Part shown: piece by piece, positions 42,293 through 50,602 of the stretch | Numbering within the stretch: the first letter of the stretch is position 1 | How the letters are laid out: every line of letters begins with the position of its first letter | The notes under the pieces: generated by a model | The model's database searches: none | Told to the model about the DNA's origin: nothing | Seen by the model: only the letters and a program-made list of their open reading frames with translations | Translations under genes and position numbers: made by a program | Assembly (NCBI RefSeq): GCF_900021165.1 | Contig: NZ_FCOQ01000032.1 | Coordinates: 10,111-74,110 of the forward strand | Direction of reading: 5' to 3' | Origin: Paenibacillus phocaeensis | GTDB taxonomy: Bacteria; Bacillota; Bacilli; Paenibacillales; Paenibacillaceae | Length of the DNA stretch: 64,000 nucleotides

Positions 42293-43210
42293 TTACGCCC
42301 CCAGGGAGACTTGCACTGTCGCCAGCTTGTTGTCCGGAACAATCAAGTCGTGATATTTCCGATAATCCAGTTTCCAAGCATTCGCTTTTTGGTTGGTTTG
42401 CGGGTCAAAAATCCGCACAACATCCGTTTTGCTGATTCCAATCGGCGTGTTACGAGACGAGATAATCCAGTTGATGTCCTTAGCTGCAGCATCCGGCACA
42501 AAGCCGCCAGCGGTCTGGCCGGCCGTTAAACCGTCGTTAAACACATAAGCGGATTTCATCCGACTAGCCACAACCGGCACCAGCGGAATGCCTTCCAGCG
42601 ATTTCACCGTCAGATTGATCCCGCCTTGTCCGAACTGCGTCACATCCAGCTTTTTCTGGAGTTGCGAATTTTTCGTCAACACCTGGTATGCCGGATAGCT
42701 AATAGAGATAACCATATTGGCCAGGTCTACGCCACGTCCAGCAATAGCAAAGATGTCGTCATACAACTTATCCAAGATGTCGGCTTCATCCGGCGTATAG
42801 GTCCCCGAGTTGCCTGCATCTGCTGCCAATGCGGCCAGCCTGCTGTAGCGGTAAGCGTCGATCTCCGGGATGACATGCAGCCGCTGGAACTCCGACATCA
42901 CGTTAGCCGCAGTTGTGCCAAAATTGGTCTCATCTACGTCCATAGCGTCGAGTTGGAAGGTCCGGCCGCGGTCTTGGGTCAGCGTGTGCGTTTGGTACTT
43001 AAACGTCACGCTACCTTGGTTAAAGCCGTTGTCGCGGTCATAATCGGCCAAGCCCTGAACCACGATATCCGGAATTTTGATTTCATTACCGCCGTTGTAC
43101 TTTACCTGACCGGCATTGCTCTCCATCCATCCGGAAGTCGCCTGTTGTGCTACTTGCTTATCCAGCTCGTTTTGAAATAGTTTTGCATACTCCAATGTGT
43201 TAATTGGCAT
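42293..43210 (-). CDS. xkdG: Major capsid protein (XkdG/YqbE type)
   Basis: The 305-residue protein starts MPINTLEYAKLFQNELDKQ and includes the conserved VQGLADYDRDNGFNQGSVT and ARGVDLANMVISISYPAY-like segments of the SPP1/PBSX capsid family, ending in a DLIVPDNKLATVQVSLGA tail. It makes the icosahedral head. It lies directly after the scaffold gene (26 bases). Confidence 0.87.
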   Translation of the reverse strand: MPINTLEYAKLFQNELDKQVAQQATSGWMESNAGQVKYNGGNEIKIPDIVVQGLADYDRDNGFNQGSVTFKYQTHTLTQDRGRTFQLDAMDVDETNFGTTAANVMSEFQRLHVIPEIDAYRYSRLAALAADAGNSGTYTPDEADILDKLYDDIFAIAGRGVDLANMVISISYPAYQVLTKNSQLQKKLDVTQFGQGGINLTVKSLEGIPLVPVVASRMKSAYVFNDGLTAGQTAGGFVPDAAAKDINWIISSRNTPIGISKTDVVRIFDPQTNQKANAWKLDYRKYHDLIVPDNKLATVQVSLGA

Positions 43211-43235
43211 CGTTCAATTCCCTCATTTCCCAAAA

Positions 43236-43817
43236 TTATTTTTGTGCGAAAATACTACTGATTGCGGCAGCGTCGGTCAGCGAGCTTGCACCTGACCCTG
43301 CCCCTGCTCCAGGATCGGCAGGGTTTGCCCCTTTGAAGGTTGGCTTATTTTCGGCAAACAAAAAAGCCTTGCTTTCCCGCAGGGCTTTGATTTGATCTTC
43401 CAGGCCGGCTTTGATGCTACCGTCCTCACCGAGTTCGATTTTCGTTTTGTCGATCAGCCCCGTGACCAGATCCGCGTCGTGTACCTGACCAGCTAAGGCA
43501 AGCTTCAGCGCATTGCTGAGCCGCAAATCCTTCAGCTCTGCCTCGTATTTCTCCTGAGCCGCCTTGTTGTCCTTCTGAAGCGTTTCGATCTGCTTTTTCA
43601 GCGCCTCAGCATCGCCACTGGACTTCTTCAAGTCCTCAAGCTGCTTATCACGCTCCTTTAGGCTATCCTCGGCCTTTTTGCGTGCTTCAGTCACCTCGTT
43701 ATACTGCGACTTGGGCACAAAGTGCTTCGGCAGCTCCTTATTCACATCGCCGATCAATCCGTCGAGCTTCGACTCATCGACTCCTGCAGCCTTAAGTATT
43801 TCTTTCAACCAATCCAT
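43236..43817 (-). CDS. Phage scaffold protein (minor structural GP20 family)
   Basis: The 193-residue protein has the scaffold pattern: MDWLKEILKAAGVDESKL at the start, a long coiled coil (about 40-110, with KKQIETLQKDNKAAQEKYEA), and an acidic linker followed by a glycine-rich C terminus GADPGAGAGSGASSLTDAA ending in SSIFAQK. The protein forms the temporary core on which the capsid assembles. The ATG follows ATGGAGGTCG. Confidence 0.87.
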   Translation of the reverse strand: MDWLKEILKAAGVDESKLDGLIGDVNKELPKHFVPKSQYNEVTEARKKAEDSLKERDKQLEDLKKSSGDAEALKKQIETLQKDNKAAQEKYEAELKDLRLSNALKLALAGQVHDADLVTGLIDKTKIELGEDGSIKAGLEDQIKALRESKAFLFAENKPTFKGANPADPGAGAGSGASSLTDAAAISSIFAQK

Positions 43818-43924
43818 ATATCTCGACCTCCATAGATTTTTATAGCTGCTCTCCAGCTAAGGGAGTGGGCCGCTATGCTCCGGCCAAAGCACGCCTAGTT
43901 TTACGCCATGCGACAGGGCGGCTA

Positions 43925-44191
43925 TTAGTCAGTCACCATGTCGTAATTTTCGGCCAAGTCGGCCGCGGTCAATACGATTAACGTGCTGTCATCAGCTTTG
44001 GCAATGTACTCGCCAACTTTGACGATAATCACGTTGTACGGTGTCCGGACAATCCGCATCTGCACCCCGGTCGATGTATATTCGACCGATACCGGCAAAC
44101 CAACAAAGCCGATAATCTCCGTGATGCGCTCGTAGGTGTTTTCAAATTGTACAGCGTCGATAAACTTCTTCTCTCGATACCGCTGAATCAT
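43925..44191 (-). CDS. Small phage protein of the QxFxG/GDYI type
   Basis: This 88-residue protein starts RYREKKFIDAVQFENTYERI and contains GEYIAKADD before a short acidic end. The same arrangement (a K-x-V-x-AVQF opening and a GDYI-like strand) is common in small phage proteins of unknown role. It lies between the MuF-RelA gene group and the scaffold and is separated from the former by a terminator-like hairpin. Confidence 0.6.
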   Translation of the reverse strand: MIQRYREKKFIDAVQFENTYERITEIIGFVGLPVSVEYTSTGVQMRIVRTPYNVIIVKVGEYIAKADDSTLIVLTAADLAENYDMVTD

Positions 44192-44217
44192 CGCTCCCCC
44201 TCCTTTCCGGACAAATT

Positions 44218-44249
44218 AAAAGCACCCTCGCATATCGGAGAGTGCTTTT
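44218..44249 (-). terminator. Terminator-like hairpin after the 69-residue gene
   Basis: AAAAGCAC (44218-44225) pairs with GTGCTTTT (44242-44249), with additional CTC/GAG pairing inside. On the minus strand the T-rich arm precedes a TTAATTTG tract. It lies directly at the end of the MuF plus small-gene pair. Confidence 0.55.
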
Positions 44250-44457
44250 ATACCAAAACCATTATTTTGTTTGCTTGCTCCTCGGTGATTTCTTCATAAT
44301 CAAGATCCTCACCGACGAATATTCGGCTCTGCCCGGGATCAGGTTCCCAGACCTTTGTATCCGGATTGAATCGCTCAAAATTCCCATTTATAAACCGGTA
44401 CAGGCGGGTCGCTGATTTACCGTCATATCCGTATGCAAAATAAAAATCCTCCGGCAT
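44248..44457 (-). CDS. Small acidic protein downstream of the MuF-RelA gene, candidate immunity factor
   Basis: The 69-residue product starts MPEDFYFAYGYDGKSATRLY and ends EEITEEQANKIMVLV. It is acidic and aromatic, with no domain I recognise. The frame extends upstream into the MuF gene, but the ATG at 44457 has GAGGAGG nine bases before it. It lies 13 bases past the MuF-RelA stop and is followed by a hairpin terminator. MuF-type phage toxins are often followed by a small immunity gene, so this is the natural candidate; the role is inference and not supported by sequence similarity. Confidence 0.55.
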   Translation of the reverse strand: MPEDFYFAYGYDGKSATRLYRFINGNFERFNPDTKVWEPDPGQSRIFVGEDLDYEEITEEQANKIMVLV

Positions 44458-44470
44458 GGGCGCCGCCTCC

Positions 44471-46243
44471 TCACTTGATTTTATCGATGTCCTTCGGTAC
44501 GACCAGTTTCGATGATAGAACAAACATCTCTCTTGTCAGCTCGACTCTCCGCTCCGGTGTCGTGCTGTCCAGACGGAACTCCTCATAGAGCTTATGCAAA
44601 GGCCCGTTTTTCAGCTCGAAGCTTTCAGGTGTATGGAATTGAACCTCGAACCTCTGACCGTTTGGACTTGTGAAAATCACATTGATGCCACGGTATGGGT
44701 TACGCTTATCCCTCCAGGTATTCTTGAGCTTGAAGGTTGAATAACCCTTGGCCTCCATCTCGCGTACAACGCTGAAATAGGATTGCACCAGCTTGTCGCC
44801 GGCAGCCTGGTAAGTGTAGCGGATGACATCATTCGTCCCGGATATGGTTTCTCCGATCACCTTGGCGTCAAGGCTGTTCTTGCTGTCCGAATTCACTTTG
44901 CGCAAGTAGGATGCTTTGGTCTTAAGGCGATATTCCAAGCCGACCATTTCGGTACCAGTCCGGTCCGATATCTCCTGCAGGTCAGCGGTGATTTGTGGCT
45001 CATTAGTCGTTATCTTGTCGTAGGCATTCAGCTTACGATAATCGGCATTTAACCGTCGCCATCCCTCACCATCAGTATACTTCAAATCTTGGAAAGCGGA
45101 AAATGATTTTGGAGCGTCGGAGCCAAGGATCTTCTTGTATCGTTCAAATTGCGCTTTATCACTCGACTCGTTGGTGATCTTCTTCTGCGCAGCTTCCGCC
45201 TCTGCTGCGCCGTATCGCTCCACAACATGCTTCTGGTACCAGTCCGCGTATTTCATGTCGCCCGGCACTGTGTAGGTCTTGCCGTCCAGATCCCGCGCGA
45301 TCCGCTCACCCAAGTCCTCGTCATCATCAAAATAGGCCACGGTTGTACTGCGACAATTCGCATGCAGCGGCGGCCAGTTGATTCCGACTTCCTTCTCAGA
45401 CAGATCAAATATGCGGTCATCCATGCTCCGGCAAATCTCACTCGTGCGTAAATCAAGTGTAGCGAGGAATTGATACTGCTTAACCACCCCGCTGGCTTTG
45501 TAGCCGTCATAGGTTCCTTCAGCGGCAATGTGGGCGCTTTCGGTGCGTACCAAGCGCGCGGCGTTCGACTTGGAAACCTCGAAGCGGTCACGCAGGGTCC
45601 TGACCACCTTATCCAGGCTATCCCCGCGGATAAACGCTTGTGACAGGTTAGTTTGAAGCTCTCGCGCCAACTTGTCCCGGTTTCCCCATATCCGCTTGGA
45701 GAAATTGCTTCCGGCCCAATCGGTATAGAGCACCTTTTCGAGCCGCTCATCATCCACCGCGGCGAACGTCGTTCCGAAACCCGTGCCCCGCTGAATGTCA
45801 AAGAGGGTACGGTAATAGGAATCCGTATAATTGCCACTCAGCAGCCCCCGGAAGCCCACCTGTTGCCGTCCAGTCAGCATTTCAAGCTCATGCCTGATCT
45901 GGGTCAGCAGCGCCTCGTATCGGCTGATCCGCGTCCGGTAATAGACATTGTTCAGCTGCTGTGTCCATCGCCCATCAGCGTTGTCCTTAGCCTTAGCCGT
46001 GAAATCCTCCAACGTCATTTTAAACTCCGCCAGCTCGCCCTTCTCCAGTTGCTTCTTCGCCTCGACCATCGAGACCTGATTTTCGTTGGCATACCGAGCG
46101 TAAAAGGCTTCAATATCCCTGACGATAGTATTAACCGATTTGCGGTACTCCTTCGTAAGCTGATTGATGTACAAGTCCGCTTTGGCATGCTCGGCTCGGG
46201 CGTTGATCTCAGCACGTTTCCGCCAGTATTCAGCTTGTTTCAT
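44471..46243 (-). CDS. MuF-type minor head protein with C-terminal RelA/SpoT-like nucleotidyltransferase domain
   Basis: The 590-residue protein has two parts. Residues 1-310 form a Mu F/SPP1 gp7-type minor head domain with the hallmark WPPLHANCRS (290-299). Residues 400-590 match a RelA/SpoT synthetase: RxKxxxSxxxK (Arg439, Lys441, Ser445, Lys449), a metal-binding DVIRYT (Asp472), YRGIN (Tyr517) in the place of YxSxH, and EVQFHT (Glu533) in the place of ExQxRT. These residues bind ATP, the acceptor nucleotide and metal in (p)ppGpp or toxic small-alarmone synthetases. MuF proteins sit by the portal, so the domain may be carried in the virion. The gene overlaps the portal gene by 14 bases. Confidence 0.8.
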   Translation of the reverse strand: MKQAEYWRKRAEINARAEHAKADLYINQLTKEYRKSVNTIVRDIEAFYARYANENQVSMVEAKKQLEKGELAEFKMTLEDFTAKAKDNADGRWTQQLNNVYYRTRISRYEALLTQIRHELEMLTGRQQVGFRGLLSGNYTDSYYRTLFDIQRGTGFGTTFAAVDDERLEKVLYTDWAGSNFSKRIWGNRDKLARELQTNLSQAFIRGDSLDKVVRTLRDRFEVSKSNAARLVRTESAHIAAEGTYDGYKASGVVKQYQFLATLDLRTSEICRSMDDRIFDLSEKEVGINWPPLHANCRSTTVAYFDDDEDLGERIARDLDGKTYTVPGDMKYADWYQKHVVERYGAAEAEAAQKKITNESSDKAQFERYKKILGSDAPKSFSAFQDLKYTDGEGWRRLNADYRKLNAYDKITTNEPQITADLQEISDRTGTEMVGLEYRLKTKASYLRKVNSDSKNSLDAKVIGETISGTNDVIRYTYQAAGDKLVQSYFSVVREMEAKGYSTFKLKNTWRDKRNPYRGINVIFTSPNGQRFEVQFHTPESFELKNGPLHKLYEEFRLDSTTPERRVELTREMFVLSSKLVVPKDIDKIK

Positions 46244-47660
46244 CGTCGTCGCCCGCCTCGCCTCCGGTCAGCTCCGGGTACTGTTCCATCTCAGCCTCCC
46301 GCTCCTGCTTGATCTGCGCCTCCTCATCCTCGACGCTCGTAACCCACGGATGGTTGGCCAAGATCGTACGATTGCTGATCACCCCCACGCTGTTTCGGGC
46401 GTTGGTGACCGCCTCGGTCTCATTGATCGTGATGTCCCGGTTAAAAATAAACTCGACCGGTGTATTGGAATAATCCTTACCCGTCGAGTTATATATGTGC
46501 TGATCGATAAACCAAAGCAGCTGTTCAAGAGAGGCCTGGAATTCGGACTCCATGTCGTTTGCATCCAGGTCAAGATCCGCATACAGATGTTTGAGCGCGA
46601 TGCCGCTCGGCGAATTGCCGAACCGTTCCGACTGCGTATCCACGCCGCGACCAAATTCATAAATATCTTTGCGTAACTGCGCGATATGCGCCTTGTGTGC
46701 TTCGGTGTCGATATCAAGGCTGATCGACTCAATGCCGCCGGTACCTTTCACAAAGGCTACACGGTAGATTGCCAGATTACGCCGGAACTCAGACGCGCTT
46801 GTCCCATCGTAGTCCTTGACCACATACAGGCTATTGGGTAGATCCTCCAGGTTGTTGGCATTGTCGCTGATCTTGCTATCGTAGTCGTCCACCTGGCGCT
46901 TGATGATATCGATCAGCGGCTGCTCCTCGCCGTTGTACTTGAAACAAATAAACGGCACCCGCTCCCAGTTGTATGGCTGCTCCTCATCTGCGACCAACGA
47001 GAAATGAGCAGCAAAATCAATGAATCGGAAATCGCCGGCCTCGCTCTCATATCGACGCACCCCGTCTTTGTTCCAGAACTCTATTTTAGCGATTGTCTTC
47101 TTGGTCTTGGCCACATAGACGATTTGATCATAAATCCGGATCACCGCATCAAGCTCCGTATGAGCGGAATCACGCCACAGTGGGATGATCTCCTCGCTCG
47201 GGATCAGCTGAAACGCCAGTTCCCCAGCCTCGTTATAGTAAACTTGCACCCACGCCTTACCGCTGTTAATCGCATTTTTGCCAAGGTTCTTCAGCAGGCG
47301 CCTAAAACCTTGGTCAAAGTAATTGTCGAGCTGCGCCTGATAGCTGGCTTCGTCAGTACGAGCCAGAAATGGCTTTGACAGGAGATACCCGACCTTCTGA
47401 TCCACCAGTTTCCGGACAAAGCCGTGCGGGATCCGGTTGTCCGCCAGGTTATGCACCTGCGTCAGCTTACCGTCGGGGCCGATCGCCTTCCGCGTCCGGT
47501 TCAGGATGTCATTCTTGACCCGGTAATACGCTTGGCCAGTCAGCATCAGCTTGCGTTCATCGGAACTCATCCAGGCCTTCACTTCCTCCTGGACGATCTC
47601 GTCAATGCTCATCGGCGCGTTGCGGTCCAGGTTCTCAAGTATTTCATGTAGGGTGTTCAT
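46230..47660 (-). CDS. Phage portal protein (SPP1 gp6-like)
   Basis: The 476-residue protein is a portal of the SPP1 gp6/PBSX XkdE class. It has the GFVRKLVDQKVGYLLSKPF segment near residue 80, WVQVYYNEAGELAFQLIPSEEIIPL, and an acidic C terminus (GGEAGDDDETS). Portals form the dodecameric DNA channel and connect to the terminase. It follows the terminase gene and overlaps the MuF gene. Confidence 0.9.
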   Translation of the reverse strand: MNTLHEILENLDRNAPMSIDEIVQEEVKAWMSSDERKLMLTGQAYYRVKNDILNRTRKAIGPDGKLTQVHNLADNRIPHGFVRKLVDQKVGYLLSKPFLARTDEASYQAQLDNYFDQGFRRLLKNLGKNAINSGKAWVQVYYNEAGELAFQLIPSEEIIPLWRDSAHTELDAVIRIYDQIVYVAKTKKTIAKIEFWNKDGVRRYESEAGDFRFIDFAAHFSLVADEEQPYNWERVPFICFKYNGEEQPLIDIIKRQVDDYDSKISDNANNLEDLPNSLYVVKDYDGTSASEFRRNLAIYRVAFVKGTGGIESISLDIDTEAHKAHIAQLRKDIYEFGRGVDTQSERFGNSPSGIALKHLYADLDLDANDMESEFQASLEQLLWFIDQHIYNSTGKDYSNTPVEFIFNRDITINETEAVTNARNSVGVISNRTILANHPWVTSVEDEEAQIKQEREAEMEQYPELTGGEAGDDDETS

Positions 47661-47677
47661 GGGCTCCTCCTTTCTCT

Positions 47678-48922
47678 TTACTCGAACGAAACACCACTTG
47701 GTTGCCGGATCTGCTCCATGGCATACCTTAGCGCGTCGATCGTATGGTTAAAATCATCAACCGGCTTGTTCAGGAATTTTCCCGCCTTGTTTTGATCCCA
47801 AACATAGCTGGATAACTCAATGCTGACATTCGGGCAGCGGAATTTATGAACAATGATTTCGTATTGCTGAAGGTACTGAATACCGACCTTGACACTGTCT
47901 CCGCCTTTCTCGGCCGCCCTAATCCGACCAATACCTAGGCTACGAATCTCGTCGATGGACTTAGGCTCCGAAGAATCGGCGATTATACGTTCTTTGGCGT
48001 ACCCCTTGGACTTGATCATCGAAGCGATGTCGTTGTTCGTCATACCATGTTCATAGTGCTCATCAAAGATATAAAGCTTCTTCTCGTCCTTATTTACTAG
48101 GGCTGCCACCAGGGCTGTTGGGTCGTTGGTATACCCGAAATCTAGGCCGAATACCGCTCGGTAGCCAGGCAGCTTAGCGATCGCGCGATGATCGAAATCC
48201 TCCTCACGCCAATCCTCGAATATCGCTCCTTCGGCAATCCCCCAATTTCCTTCCCCTTCAACTCGGTAGCGTTTCGGTTTATATTCCCTCATCCACTCAA
48301 ACCGTGCGCGATCATCGTCACCCAGGAACTCGTTACACCGATATGTCGTCGTCAGGGCTAACGTATCGGGATCCGGGTTGTCGAAAAAGCGGCTCTTTAA
48401 CCAGTGCTTTTCATTCCAAGGGTTAAATGTCAGCGTCAATTGTTTGAAGTACCCATCTGGCATCTCGCCCCGAATCGACATATCCACTTTGTCAAAATCG
48501 TCCTCGTTCATGATCTGGTAGGCTTCCTCGAACCAGGCCCAACACAAATAGCCGGTGTCCACCGTGATAGAGGTGATCGACATCGGATCATCGAGGCCCC
48601 GGAACAATATCTTCTGTCCTGTAGGCTTGTATATAGCCTCCAAGGGGCTCTTTTTGAAGTTCCAGAGGTGCGCGACTCCCAGCCGATTAACAGCCCATTT
48701 GAGCTGTGCCCAGGTGCTGTCTTTGTGCGTGTTAAATGTCTTACGGAGAACGAGAGTATTCGCCAGCGGCATCTTCATCATGTTGTATGGGATCCATAAT
48801 GCACTCGTGACACTCTTCTTGGATCCGCGACCACCCTTAACAACACGGTAACGACCTTTGAAACGCCAAAAGTCGGAATATCCCTTTCCGACGGTCTGCT
48901 GCAAGCTAATTTCTTTACTCAT
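47678..48922 (-). CDS. xtmB: Terminase large subunit (PBSX XtmB family)
   Basis: The 414-residue protein is a large terminase of the PBSX type. The ATPase part has a Walker A-like GGRGSKKSVTSAL early, a Walker B-like region leading to YLCWAWFEEAYQI, and a C-terminal RuvC-like nuclease part with GLDFGYTNDPTALVAALV and the later DSSEPKSIDEIRSLG block. It packages DNA through the portal. The ATG at 48922 gives MSKEISLQQTVGKG; a longer frame to 48979 lies inside the small subunit. It overlaps xtmA by eight bases. Confidence 0.9.
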   Translation of the reverse strand: MSKEISLQQTVGKGYSDFWRFKGRYRVVKGGRGSKKSVTSALWIPYNMMKMPLANTLVLRKTFNTHKDSTWAQLKWAVNRLGVAHLWNFKKSPLEAIYKPTGQKILFRGLDDPMSITSITVDTGYLCWAWFEEAYQIMNEDDFDKVDMSIRGEMPDGYFKQLTLTFNPWNEKHWLKSRFFDNPDPDTLALTTTYRCNEFLGDDDRARFEWMREYKPKRYRVEGEGNWGIAEGAIFEDWREEDFDHRAIAKLPGYRAVFGLDFGYTNDPTALVAALVNKDEKKLYIFDEHYEHGMTNNDIASMIKSKGYAKERIIADSSEPKSIDEIRSLGIGRIRAAEKGGDSVKVGIQYLQQYEIIVHKFRCPNVSIELSSYVWDQNKAGKFLNKPVDDFNHTIDALRYAMEQIRQPSGVSFE

Positions 48923-49607
48923 GCAGATCATCCCTAAACACAACGACTTCTGGATTCGATTCGTTGTTAATCTTCTCAACCTCGCCTTTAAGCTTCTTAA
49001 TCCTCAGTTGCTGCTCCTCGGTAGCCATATCTGTTTTTAACAGCTCGTCATATTGCCGAATAAGGCTCTGCAGCGTCCCCATAGCCCTGCTCTGGGCTTG
49101 CAGGAACGTCGCTTGCTTATCCCAGGCTTGCTGCACTTCCCAGCGCTCACCGAAGACGTTCCCGCTCTTTTCCTCAACCCGCTCGACCGTCTTGTCGTCC
49201 CGATCCTTAACGTACATGATCTGCTGCGCCCGAATGATGGCCGTATACTGAATCATAATGTTGTCCCAAACGATGTCGAGCGGGGAGCGGGTCTGCAGCT
49301 GCTCCAAGATCTCCAAAGACTCCGGCGGGAGGTACTTCTGAAACAGCCCGTGCTTAACCGCCTTGCTGTTTCGCGGCGGACCGCCTGGTCCTCCGCGGTT
49401 GCCTTTGGCGTTTTGGTTACCCGGCGGGGCGCCGCCTTTATTTGTGCGCACACTTTTTTGTTTGTGTGCACCCTTTTTCCGGTCCCAGCCATGCCGCTGC
49501 TTCCAGCTCTTCACGGTATTTAGGGATACGCCGTATTTATCGGCAATGTCTTTATATTTCATACCGGACATATAATCCTGTTCGGCTAACACGCGTGTTT
49601 CCGCCAT
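48915..49607 (-). CDS. xtmA: Terminase small subunit (PBSX XtmA family)
   Basis: The 230-residue protein starts with a helix-turn-helix region (MSGMKYKDIADKYGVSLNTVKSWK) for pac/cos recognition, followed by a glycine-rich linker with GGAPPGNQNAKGNRGG, typical of XtmA/YqaS, and a helical C terminus for oligomerisation. It selects phage DNA for the large subunit. The linker motif GAPxGNxNAxGN is a family hallmark. Confidence 0.9.
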   Translation of the reverse strand: MAETRVLAEQDYMSGMKYKDIADKYGVSLNTVKSWKQRHGWDRKKGAHKQKSVRTNKGGAPPGNQNAKGNRGGPGGPPRNSKAVKHGLFQKYLPPESLEILEQLQTRSPLDIVWDNIMIQYTAIIRAQQIMYVKDRDDKTVERVEEKSGNVFGERWEVQQAWDKQATFLQAQSRAMGTLQSLIRQYDELLKTDMATEEQQLRIKKLKGEVEKINNESNPEVVVFRDDLHE

Positions 49608-49661
49608 CTACATCATCACCACCCCCGGCGTTGTGTTGGTTTTGCAAAAAGAAAAAGCCAC

Positions 49662-49955
49662 CTATCGGCGACTCATAAACGACTCTATCGGCTTCCACAA
49701 ACTTAATTCATACATCCAATGCCTAAACCAATCTTCGTCTCTAATCATGAGTGATAAGTCAATCATGGCCGGAATATCATCAGGCCAAACAACGGGAGCT
49801 CCATGGATCCCAACCTCTGAAACCGGCATTGTAACAGGCCCGTATCCTTTAGGATTTGTAACAAAAAGATCCACCTGTCCGGAATTAATTCCCGTGACAT
49901 ATCCAGTAATTTTAGTCCCTTCGTGTAAGGCAAAGGCCCAATCTCCCACAATCAT
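49662..49955 (-). CDS. Hypothetical phage protein
   Basis: I do not recognise this 97-residue protein. It starts MIVGDWAFALHEGTKITGYV and has a beta-rich N-terminal half (residues 1-50) and a tryptophan-rich helical end (DWFRHWMYELSLWKP). It lies upstream of the terminase genes on the same strand and is the first gene of the late operon after the opposed DUF3892 gene. Confidence 0.55.
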   Translation of the reverse strand: MIVGDWAFALHEGTKITGYVTGINSGQVDLFVTNPKGYGPVTMPVSEVGIHGAPVVWPDDIPAMIDLSLMIRDEDWFRHWMYELSLWKPIESFMSRR

Positions 49956-50040
49956 CAGTTCATCACTCCTTAACCCTTAGCCTAGCGAAACTATTTCCAA
50001 AATATACCGTATAGGTATATAGAAGGAGGTGAAAAGTCAT

Positions 50041-50316
50041 ATGGCATCGTATCAAATTACACATATTCGCTTGTCAGACCCGTGGGGTTCCAACACTGAA
50101 CATATTACTCATGTTATGCTCTCCGGTGGAACTGTAGAAACGCGGGAGGAAGTGGTCCGTTACATCGACGGTGGCCATGAATACTTTTATACTCATGGAC
50201 CCTGGAACACTAAAGCCTATGTCGAGACCGTTCACCCATACGGCAGACCCGCCTACATCCGGACAAAAGCGAATAACACCACGACGGACAACCTGTTAAG
50301 TCTTCCAAGATTCTAA
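50041..50316 (+). CDS. DUF3892 domain protein, counter-oriented moron
   Basis: The 91-residue protein fits DUF3892: MASYQITHIRLSDPWG at the start, then SGGTVETREEVVRYIDGG, and a YIRTKANNTTTDNLLSLP end. Function unknown. The gene is on the plus strand, opposite to every phage gene around it, with a perfect AAGGAGGTGAAA site and its own terminator (50323-50352), the usual signs of an autonomously expressed moron. A short in-frame extension upstream is unlikely to be used. Confidence 0.8.
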   Translation: MASYQITHIRLSDPWGSNTEHITHVMLSGGTVETREEVVRYIDGGHEYFYTHGPWNTKAYVETVHPYGRPAYIRTKANNTTTDNLLSLPRF

Positions 50317-50322
50317 TTGACC

Positions 50323-50352
50323 AAATAAGCCCGAGCCCATTCGGGCTTATTT
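50323..50352 (+). terminator. Strong intrinsic terminator of the DUF3892 gene
   Basis: AAATAAGCCCGA (50323-50334) pairs perfectly with TCGGGCTTATTT (50341-50352) around a 6-base loop. Confidence 0.9.
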
Positions 50353-50421
50353 CTTTGCAAATAAAATACCGGCACCCGAAGGCACCGGCTAAAGAAGGAG
50401 TAACCAAAAGGCGAATTAAAT

Positions 50422-50511
50422 GCCCCAGGTGGATTCGAACCACCGATAGCATCGCCCATTCTCGCCGTGAGCCGGAATCGAACCGACGCGCTGCTACCCC
50501 ATTGGGGGCAA
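50422..50511 (-). other. tRNA-like element with two T-arm-like hairpins
   Basis: On the minus strand this 90-base stretch begins TGCCCC and ends GGGGCA, which can pair as an acceptor stem. A perfect T arm (GGTGG-TTCGAAT-CCACC) precedes the 3' end. A second hairpin with the same look (GTCGG-TTCGATT-CCGGC) lies in the middle and could be read as an anticodon arm (loop with CGA) or as a second T arm. No canonical D arm is visible. It may be a degenerate or chimaeric phage tRNA; not a confident tRNA. Confidence 0.4.
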
Positions 50512-50548
50512 AATAGAGAGACGGGAGAGAATGCTGTTCAGACAAAAA

Positions 50549-50602
50549 CTAAAGGCGCGACCGCCTAACAACCTGAGGTTATTGTCAGCCGCGTCTTTAT
50601 TT
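50549..50602 (+). terminator. Terminator-like hairpin with T-rich tail
   Basis: AAAGGCGCG pairs with CGCGTCTTT (one G-T pair), enclosing an inner AACCTGAGGTT palindrome. It is followed by TTTATTTTTTTT on the plus strand. It faces the early operon and may insulate it. Confidence 0.6.

Noticed and set aside
43925..44191. The 88-residue protein as immunity partner of the MuF-RelA protein
   Set aside because: It looks like a widespread small phage protein type and is separated from the MuF gene pair by a terminator-like hairpin; the 69-residue gene is the better candidate.
50422..50511. Calling the tRNA-like element a functional tRNA gene
   Set aside because: No canonical D arm or conserved A-box was found, one acceptor pair is mismatched and the middle hairpin can be read in two ways.
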